A DNA stretch of 7,947 nt from contig CAAGFP010000073.1 in the NCBI GenBank assembly GCA_900769175.1, positions 1 to 7,947 of the forward strand, in the 5' to 3' direction. This stretch comes from Lachnospiraceae bacterium (GTDB taxonomy: Bacteria > Bacillota > Clostridia > Lachnospirales > Lachnospiraceae). Both the position numbers and the translations under genes were made by a program. This document shows positions 1 through 6,300 of this stretch, piece after piece (positions within the stretch are counted from its first letter, which is position 1; every line of letters starts with the position of its first letter). A model generated the notes under the pieces. That model was not told the origin of the DNA. It saw only the letters and a list, made by a program, of their open reading frames with translations, and did not search any database.

Positions 1-23
1 AGTTTTCATATAATCTTGTTCAT
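1..23 (-). other. Start region of the next gene, cut by the window edge, with a 5-codon open frame
   Basis: On the minus strand an ATG at 23-21, seven bases after a strong Shine-Dalgarno sequence, opens a frame reading MNKII and then stops (TGA at 8-6). The stop overlaps a second ATG (9-7) in the ATGA arrangement typical of translational coupling, and that second frame (MKT...) runs off the window. Two readings fit. One is a tiny leader peptide coupled to the real gene. The other is a one-base loss in the start region: adding one G after the first ATG would give an open MEQDYMKT... start. The second ATG is 21 bases from the Shine-Dalgarno, too far for normal initiation on its own. The product cannot be identified. 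The gene sits 15 bases after the synthase stop codon, so it is probably in the same operon. Confidence 0.4.
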
Positions 24-30
24 TAAAGTT

Positions 31-36
31 ACCTCC
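31..36 (-). promoter_or_regulatory. Ribosome binding site of the gene at the left edge
   Basis: GGAGGT on the minus strand, three bases after the stop codon of the synthase gene and seven bases before ATG at 23-21. Its strength and spacing show that a translated frame starts at 23, which makes the immediate stop in that frame notable. Confidence 0.7.
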
Positions 37-38
37 AA

Positions 39-1487
39 TTATTTATTATCTATTGAATATTCGGGAATATCCAGTTCTTTACACAATTTACGGATCACTT
101 CATGCATTTCATTGTCGGTCATAACCGTTACTCTGCCCTGTACATATTGTTCATCCACCCATTCTTTGACACGAATAACAATTTCATCATGCTTATCTAC
201 CTGTGAGTCATTTGATAAATGATAGGTGGTATTCATCCAATGCGCAATCCCTGCCAGTCCGGAAGTATTGGAAATCGCACATTTTACCGGTCTGTTTAAG
301 AATTTATCGGTATCAAATATGCTGTAGATTTCTTCATTCTTTAATAATCCATCTGCATGGATTCCGGCTCTGGTAACATTGAAATTCTTACCGACAAAAG
401 GCGTCATGGGAGGAATCTGGTATCCGAGTTCTTTCTCGTAATATTCTGCAAGTTCTGTTATTACAGTTGTATCCATGCCGTTTAATGTACCTTTTAACTG
501 TGCATATTCAAATACCATTGCCTCCAGCGGCGTATTACCTGTACGTTCACCAATTCCAAATAAAGAAGTATTGATACCGGAACAACCATATAACCAGGCG
601 GTAGTGGAGTTGCTGACCGCTTTATAAAAATCATTATGTCCATGCCATTCAAGAAGATGATGCGGTACTCCTGCATTCACATGAATTGCATAAATCGTAC
701 CCTGAACACTTCTGGGAATAACAGCTCCGGGATAATTGACACCATAGCCCATGGTATCGCACAAACGGATTTTGACCGGAATTTTATATTCGTCCATTAA
801 TTTCATCAATTCCATACAAAACGGAACAACAAAACCATAGATATCGGCTCTGGTAATATCTTCCAAATGACATCTTGGACTGATACCTTCATCTAGGCAC
901 TTACGGATAATGCCAAGATAATGTTCCATCGCCTGCTTTCTTGTCATCTTCAACTTCAGAAAGATATGATAATCCGAACAGCTCACCAGAATACCGGTTT
1001 CTTTCATGCCGATTTCTTTTACAAGCTTGAAATCCTCTTCACTGGCACGAATCCAGCTTGTTACTTCAGGAAATTCATATCCTCTTTCCATACATTTATA
1101 AACGGCATCGCGGTCTTTTTTACTGTATAAAAAGAATTCACTGGCACGAATCATCCCTTTCGGTCCGCCAAGCTTATGAAGATAATCAAAAATCGTAACA
1201 ATCTGTTCCGTAGAATACGGAGCCCTTGACTGTTGTCCATCACGAAACGTGGTATCTGTAATCCAGATTTCTTTCGGCATATTATGAGGTACAATTCGGT
1301 CGTTAAACGGGATTTTGGGAACTTCAGAATAGGGGAACATATTTCTGAAAACATTCGGTGTTTCAACATCATCAAGAATATAAATATGTTCTTCGATTTC
1401 CAAGAGATTGTTTTTCGGGTTCATGGAAACGGGTCTGTTCTGAAATTTATATTCATATTCCGATCCATTTAATTCTAAATCATTCAT
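39..1487 (-). CDS. Isopropylmalate/homocitrate-synthase family enzyme, probable Re-citrate synthase
   Basis: A 482-residue enzyme of the DRE-TIM metallolyase superfamily, which condenses acetyl-CoA with a 2-oxo acid. Visible motifs are the signature TDTTFRDGQQ (77-86, with R82 and D83 as the expected catalytic and metal-binding pair), the metal-binding HGHND (282-286), GIGERTGNTP (311-320) and AGIHADG (374-380). It lacks the roughly 130-residue C-terminal leucine-sensing domain of classical LeuA, and has about 70 residues before the catalytic barrel. Re-citrate synthase of Clostridium kluyveri belongs to this family (established), so citrate formation for glutamate synthesis is my preferred role. 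Homocitrate or isopropylmalate synthase cannot be excluded from sequence alone. The start at 1487 is supported by AGGAGA nine bases upstream and a promoter close behind it. Methionine 70 is a possible internal start but has no comparable support. The following gene begins 15 bases after the stop. Confidence 0.85.
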   Translation of the reverse strand: MNDLELNGSEYEYKFQNRPVSMNPKNNLLEIEEHIYILDDVETPNVFRNMFPYSEVPKIPFNDRIVPHNMPKEIWITDTTFRDGQQSRAPYSTEQIVTIFDYLHKLGGPKGMIRASEFFLYSKKDRDAVYKCMERGYEFPEVTSWIRASEEDFKLVKEIGMKETGILVSCSDYHIFLKLKMTRKQAMEHYLGIIRKCLDEGISPRCHLEDITRADIYGFVVPFCMELMKLMDEYKIPVKIRLCDTMGYGVNYPGAVIPRSVQGTIYAIHVNAGVPHHLLEWHGHNDFYKAVSNSTTAWLYGCSGINTSLFGIGERTGNTPLEAMVFEYAQLKGTLNGMDTTVITELAEYYEKELGYQIPPMTPFVGKNFNVTRAGIHADGLLKNEEIYSIFDTDKFLNRPVKCAISNTSGLAGIAHWMNTTYHLSNDSQVDKHDEIVIRVKEWVDEQYVQGRVTVMTDNEMHEVIRKLCKELDIPEYSIDNK

Positions 1488-1496
1488 TTTTCATCA

Positions 1497-1502
1497 TCTC
1501 CT
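1497..1502 (-). promoter_or_regulatory. Ribosome binding site of the synthase gene
   Basis: AGGAGA on the minus strand, nine bases before the ATG at 1487-1485. It fixes the long start (with the 70-residue N-terminal extension) over internal methionines. Confidence 0.75.
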
Positions 1503-1516
1503 GTTTTTTTCTGTTT

Positions 1517-1544
1517 ATTTTATCATCTTTGAACATATTGTCAA
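1517..1544 (-). promoter_or_regulatory. Sigma-A-type promoter of the synthase gene
   Basis: On the minus strand TTGACA (1544-1539, perfect -35) is followed after 16 bases by TAAAAT (1522-1517, five of six matches to TATAAT). Transcription would begin near 1510, giving a leader of only about 23 bases that just contains the ribosome binding site. There is therefore no room for a riboswitch or attenuator, and control should act on initiation. A/T-rich sequence directly upstream could act as an UP element. Confidence 0.65.
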
Positions 1545-1551
1545 TTTAAAA

Positions 1552-1617
1552 ATATGAAACAATAAAATAAAAAATATGAATTAATAAAATAAAAATTATG
1601 AATCAATAAAAGGAAGA
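1552..1617. repeat. Three tandem copies of a 22-bp A/T-rich repeat
   Basis: Units start at 1552, 1574 and 1596. On the plus strand each reads atatgaa (ttatgaa in the third), then two variable bases, then aataaaa, ending in an A-rich tail in the first two. Units 1 and 2 match at 20 of 22 positions; unit 3 has diverged in its last third. The period is close to two DNA helical turns, and the array ends seven bases before the -35 box of the synthase promoter. It may be a curved UP-element-like tract or binding sites for a regulator (inference). Confidence 0.65.
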
Positions 1618-1695
1618 ACCTACCAAAAACCGTTGTCGGATTGAATCGCTTGCCCCTGATGATTACCTAAAATGATAAATGAATTCCGTTTTCAT

Positions 1696-3228
1696 CTAGC
1701 GGCTGACCGGCACGTCACAACAAATATAATTCACGTTTTCAGGCAGTTTAAAATCTTCTTTATCTCCTTTATATGCAATTAATACGCCATTTCCGACAAT
1801 CAAATAATCATCCGGAGAATTCTCAAGCCAGTTTTCATACCATTTTGTATGCTCAAACGCTTTTTCGCCGACATAAGTCAAAGAATCCGGGAAAGAAATA
1901 TATGTAAGATTATCACAATGATAAAATGCTGCATACTCTATTCTTTCAACCCCGTCCGGAATTTCAATTTCTTCGATTCCGCTTCTGGCAAATGCCATTT
2001 TACCGATTTCCTTTATGGAAGAAGGCAGTGCAATATTGGTTAATTCTTTCTTTTTATAAAATAACTTCTCCGGAATGACACCGTCAGAAATTTCCATTAA
2101 CAAATCATTCCATTTACATCCTTCCCCGGAAGTAACCTGTACGGAAGGATCAATCAAAACAACCGCATGATTACTTACAACATAAGTTTTTCCGATGATA
2201 TCTTTTTCATCACGGAACAGTTCCTCCAAAGGAACCATGGTCTCTTCCTGATTGGTTTCTGCCGGATTCAGACTGTCATAAAGTTCTTTCAGATATTCTT
2301 CTTTTTTGATAAAGGCAATGTCTGTTGTAATTTTGGGTTGAAATACAACATCAATCCCTTCCTCTTTTGCATAAAAATGCGCATAACTTTCATCTTCAGT
2401 ATAAATTGAGAGCTTGCCGCAATTGATAAAGGCATCCTTCTCAATCCGTTCAACCGAAGAAGGCAGATAAATCTGTTCAAGACGAGGATTATCGCTAATG
2501 GCCTTGGTTTGTATTTTCTTTAATCCGTATGGAATCGTGATATTTATTAATTCCGGTGCATTTGAGAATGCATTTGTAACCAAAGTATCAAGATTTTCAG
2601 AACCATTAATATATTTCAATGTGGGATGATTCCAGACAGAATATGGTTTAACTTCCGATACCGTATCCGGCATGATATAGAATTCTTTTTCTCTTCCGGG
2701 CAAAACTTCATATAAAATGGTCATATCCTTTGAATAAATGACACCATCATTGCAACAAACGGATTCATTATTTAAGTGAATTTCGATTTCCGATAGTTTC
2801 ACACAATCCGAAAAAACACCGTTTCCGTAATCGGTAATTCCTTTTCCGATATAAACTTCTTCTAAAGAAGAACACTTCGAAAATGCAGAATCATCCAAAA
2901 TTTTAACAGAGTCCGGAATAATGATACTTACAAGATTCGTACATCCGCTAAAAGCATTGGAACGAATTTCAGACAAACCGGAAGGAAGAATTACATTCGT
3001 AATTGTTGTATTATCTTCAAAGCAGGCAGAACCGATTGCCGTGACCCCATCGGGGATCACGACACGCTCTAGTTTTCCAACATATTTCACTAATACTGTT
3101 CCATCCATCTGAAATGAATCTTCATTTTCTTTTGCTTTTCCGATCATGCCCTGTGATAATAAAACAGCCACAAGAAGAATCACAACAAAGCCGGTAACAG
3201 AAAATGCAATTTTTTGCCATTTCTTCAT
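1696..3228 (-). CDS. Membrane-anchored BspA-like leucine-rich-repeat protein
   Basis: A 510-residue exported protein. Residues 1-7 are positively charged, and residues 8-25 are hydrophobic with no clear signal peptidase site after them, so it is probably a membrane anchor with the rest outside. LRR_5 (BspA/TpLRR) repeats of the form IPxxVxxIxxxAFxxCxxL occur at about 45-155, 180-285 and 395-500. Between them lie an acidic linker (about 305-345) and a non-repeat stretch (345-395). There is no LPXTG-type signal. The C-terminus stops inside a repeat: in LPENVNYICCDVPVSR the buried Phe and the Cys of the pattern are replaced, suggesting a degenerate cap or a truncated tail. Start chosen for GGAG seven bases upstream. 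It follows the large LRR gene by 74 bases, so it is likely co-transcribed and works at the same surface. Ligand unknown; LRR_5 proteins often bind host or bacterial surfaces (family knowledge). Confidence 0.85.
   Translation of the reverse strand: MKKWQKIAFSVTGFVVILLVAVLLSQGMIGKAKENEDSFQMDGTVLVKYVGKLERVVIPDGVTAIGSACFEDNTTITNVILPSGLSEIRSNAFSGCTNLVSIIIPDSVKILDDSAFSKCSSLEEVYIGKGITDYGNGVFSDCVKLSEIEIHLNNESVCCNDGVIYSKDMTILYEVLPGREKEFYIMPDTVSEVKPYSVWNHPTLKYINGSENLDTLVTNAFSNAPELINITIPYGLKKIQTKAISDNPRLEQIYLPSSVERIEKDAFINCGKLSIYTEDESYAHFYAKEEGIDVVFQPKITTDIAFIKKEEYLKELYDSLNPAETNQEETMVPLEELFRDEKDIIGKTYVVSNHAVVLIDPSVQVTSGEGCKWNDLLMEISDGVIPEKLFYKKKELTNIALPSSIKEIGKMAFARSGIEEIEIPDGVERIEYAAFYHCDNLTYISFPDSLTYVGEKAFEHTKWYENWLENSPDDYLIVGNGVLIAYKGDKEDFKLPENVNYICCDVPVSR
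1729..3096 (-). repeat. LRR_5 repeat region of the smaller surface protein
   Basis: Three clusters of about 23-residue repeats, at 3096-2779, 2691-2374 and 2046-1729. Clear examples are LPSGLSEIRSNAFSGCTNL, IPDSVKILDDSAFSKCSSL and IPDGVERIEYAAFYHCDNL. The middle cluster is less regular: its YSVWN and AISDN units depart from the AFxxC pattern. Confidence 0.75.
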
Positions 3229-3235
3229 ATTTTAT

Positions 3236-3239
3236 CTCC
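3236..3239 (-). promoter_or_regulatory. Ribosome binding site of the smaller LRR gene
   Basis: GGAG (within CCGGAGAT) on the minus strand, seven bases before the ATG at 3228-3226. It is weaker than the AGGAGG before the large LRR gene, so the smaller protein may be made at a lower level from a shared transcript. Confidence 0.6.
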
Positions 3240-3247
3240 GGATACTC

Positions 3248-3293
3248 AACGTTCAACTAACCTATTCCATATACGGAATTGTCACAGAACGTT
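3248..3293 (-). repeat. Nested inverted repeat between the two LRR genes
   Basis: On the minus strand AACGTTC (3293-3287) pairs perfectly with GAACGTT (3254-3248). Inside lies a second perfect stem, ATTCC (3279-3275) with GGAAT (3268-3264), over a six-base loop. No T-run follows, so it is not a typical intrinsic terminator. A processing or stability hairpin at the intercistronic junction, or a protein site, would fit better (inference). It lies 8 to 53 bases upstream of the ribosome binding site of the smaller LRR gene. Confidence 0.5.
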
Positions 3294-3302
3294 TCACTTC
3301 AT

Positions 3303-6300
3303 TTAATTGGCTTTGACCGGTCTTTTCTTTCTGTCACGCTTAAAGAAGAAGAATAAACTGATACAAAGCAGTCCGCCTGCAAGGAACCATTTCGGTGATA
3401 TTCCGTCACCGGTTTTCGGTGTCATATCCTGAATATCTGCTGCAGTTAAATTTTTCGTATCTACATAAATCGTATAAGGCGAAAAATGAGGAGCAACAAA
3501 ACTGATGCAGGTAACACCGTTAATCGTAGTGAATTTCGGTGAAAGTTCTACCAATTTACCATTGACAACATATGCCACTCTGTTATTTCCGGCATAAGGT
3601 ACCAAATCATCCGGAATCGGCATGGTAATTGTTACTTTCAAATCTTCTGAATTTTCAATTTTCGTTTTACCGGTTGAATCATAAAGAGAAATATCCATAG
3701 CCAGATACTTCAGGTTTGCGGTAGAACCGTATTGATTCTTTAATGCTTCTTCGACTTCTTTTTTCGCAGTAGCGCTTTCGGTAATTTTAATAATGTAATT
3801 ATCTGTGGAACCTTCTACTACTGCGGAAGCAAGTGAGCCGTTTGAAATCCCGGGTTTCGTAATGGATACGGAAGTATTCGGCTTCGTTGTATTTCCGGTA
3901 TTGGTTGAATTTCCGTTATTTCCGCTTCCGGATGAATTATTGCCCGAATTGGAGGAAGCATTTTTGTATGTAGCAGTAACGGTTACATTATTCTTTGGCA
4001 TTACAAACATGGTAGCGGCAACGGATGTGCTTGCTAATTTTACATCCTCTGAATCGGTTACCCATTTATCGAATACCTTTCCGCTCTCAGGCGAATTTGC
4101 GGCAATAATGACACTGCTTCCTGCGACATAGCTTCCGCTTCCGGAACCATTTACAACCGTAACCGTATACATGGTCTTATTGTTATTCTCTGATTGATTT
4201 TCGGAGGGTTTATCCGAACCGGATTGCTGGGAGCTTCCGGATTCTTTTTCAGAGCCGGTTATTTTTTCATATTGTGCGTAAGTGGTTAATTCACTTTGAA
4301 TGTTAGTGATTGCAGGTCTCCAGCCCGTAAATTTATATCCGCTTCGAACCGGAGCTTCCGGTGTGATGGCATCCTCTCCTACCTTTACATGCTGGATATA
4401 CAATACTGCATCATCATAATCAACAAAGGTAACGGTAAATGTTTTTTCACTTTCGGCAGTATAAGTAGCATAGGTATTCATATCTGCTTTCACTGCTTTC
4501 GGTTCCGGAAACCATCCTTTAAATACATATCCGGGCTTGGTCGGCGTAACAGAAGCAACCGCATCCTTACCGGCATCCACATAAACGGTTTCCAATAATG
4601 TTGTACCGTCTTCATCATAGAAATTTACACGATAAGTAACCGGCTTCTCGGATACAATAATATTCGGATAGTTTGCAGCATAATCCGCAGCTGCCGAAGT
4701 GAGTTCACAATAAAATGTAATGGTCTGAGTATCTCCTTCAAATGCGGTATTATCAATGACATTTACGCTGTTGGGGATTTCCAGATATTTAATTCCGCTG
4801 TTTTTAAATGCATTTTTGCATATCTTTCTGGTGCCGTTATTCAGTTTTACAGAATATAAACCGGTGGTGTTTTCAAAACAGGATTCCGGAATTTCAGTCA
4901 GATTCGAGCGTGTGAAATCCACACTCATAATTCCTTCGCAGTCCTTAAATGCTTCCGGCTCGATTTCTTTGACACCGGCCAATTCGTTTGCTGTAACATT
5001 TCCGGTTCCGTAAGTTACTCCTCTGCTTTGCAATACTTCAAGAATTTTATTATGAAATTCCGGTACATCTTCATAGATAATGGCATCTTTGCAGTCAAAT
5101 AATTTACTGCCTCCGAAATCTACATCTTCCAAACGGGTACATCCTGCAAAAGGAAGATGTCCGAAATTCTGTAAATCAGACAACAAATCAACATCATATA
5201 ATTTCTCACAGTTCTTAAATGCATAATCACCCAAAGAAGTGGTGGATCCGTTAATATAAGCACCTACCAGACTGCTGCATCCGCTGAAGGTATAAGGAGA
5301 TATCTCATTCAGCCCCATTGTGGTAACAGTAATCATATTCTGATTCTCAATATCTCCGGTAGGATTTCCTTCCTCATCAAGACCTGAGAAGAGCCCCGGC
5401 TTAATGGATTCAATACCGGATGATAAGAATACATTCTGAACTGCATCCAATACCTCCTGTGTATTTTCGGAAATACTGCTTCCGCCGGAAGTTCCCGAAA
5501 GTACACTGTAAGCCTGTGTACAGGCAGCAACATATTCATTGGTAAAATACGGGAAGGAATCCGTACTATAGGTAAGCAAATCGGAAGCGGATGTATAATC
5601 CACCAGTTCATTCGTGTCCGTTTCCGGATTATAGCGAACCGTCTGATTGGTCGGCCATCCGGTATAAAATGTAATATAAGTAAGCGGTTGCGTACCATTA
5701 TTTATTTTATTCTCCGGATTCATCGCATAATCAAAAATCACATTGCCCTTTACAGCCTCGCCGGTAAATGTAAGTACCGGAACCGAATCAAGGGTACACG
5801 AATCAAACACAGTATCTATAATCTGTGTATCAAATGCGTGAGGTTCAATGGTTTCGAGCTGACTGTCTTTTGCAAAAATAACGTCTTTGAGCCTGTGACA
5901 GCCTTTAAAAGCATCCGTTTCAATCTTTGTAATACTTGCGGGAATCTCAATTTTATTTATGTTATGATTTCCCTGAAAGCTGTCGGAACCGATTACGGTA
6001 ATGTTATAAGGACCGATTTTTTCCGGAATTACAATCTGTTTTACGGTGTCATCCATATGGAAATAAATCAATTCATTTAAATTATTGACACGGAAAATGG
6101 TCTGTCCGCTTCCCGCATCTCCGGACGCAATAAAAATCTTTTCATAGATTTCCTGATTGATATATTTAAACGCGAAATTATTGTTTTTGGAAGTTTTATG
6201 AATTTCCGAATTATCGGCACCTTCAAAATAAAATTCATCCGTAACCATATTCGCAAAATCTTCAAACGTCATACCGCCATTGATCGAATCATCAACCACT

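Larger units (their letters stand above)
1488..1695. other. Intergenic region between the surface cassette and the synthase gene
   Basis: 208 bases without a supportable gene. In transcription order it holds the 3' flank of the smaller LRR gene, a block around 1627-1666 that is richer in GC than its surroundings, the 22-bp repeat array, the promoter and the ribosome binding site. I find no strong hairpin followed by a T-run. The best candidate, a three-base-pair stem CCG/CGG before five T's at about 1626-1640, is too weak to call a terminator. Confidence 0.6.

Noticed and set aside
1621..1645. Possible intrinsic terminator (CCG-ACAA-CGG before TTTTT).
   Set aside because: The stem has three base pairs followed by a mismatch, too weak for termination.
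1636..1680. A minus-strand reading ending AIQSDNGFW that resembles the SDNG motif of rve-type transposases.
   Set aside because: Only about 20 codons are open, there are no terminal repeats or other catalytic motifs, and the match is too short to separate from chance.
3805..4131. 108-codon plus-strand open frame rich in Pro, Glu and Phe.
   Set aside because: It mirrors the Ser/Asn/Gly linker and InlB-like repeat on the other strand; the composition is a by-product of those codons.
5333..5698. 121-codon minus-strand open frame.
   Set aside because: Out of frame inside the large LRR gene, with an arginine- and proline-rich frame-shift composition and no ribosome binding site.
5688..6080. 130-codon plus-strand open frame.
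   Set aside because: It lies antisense to well-supported LRR_5 repeats, has no ribosome binding site of note, and its translation resembles no domain; it is a shadow frame.
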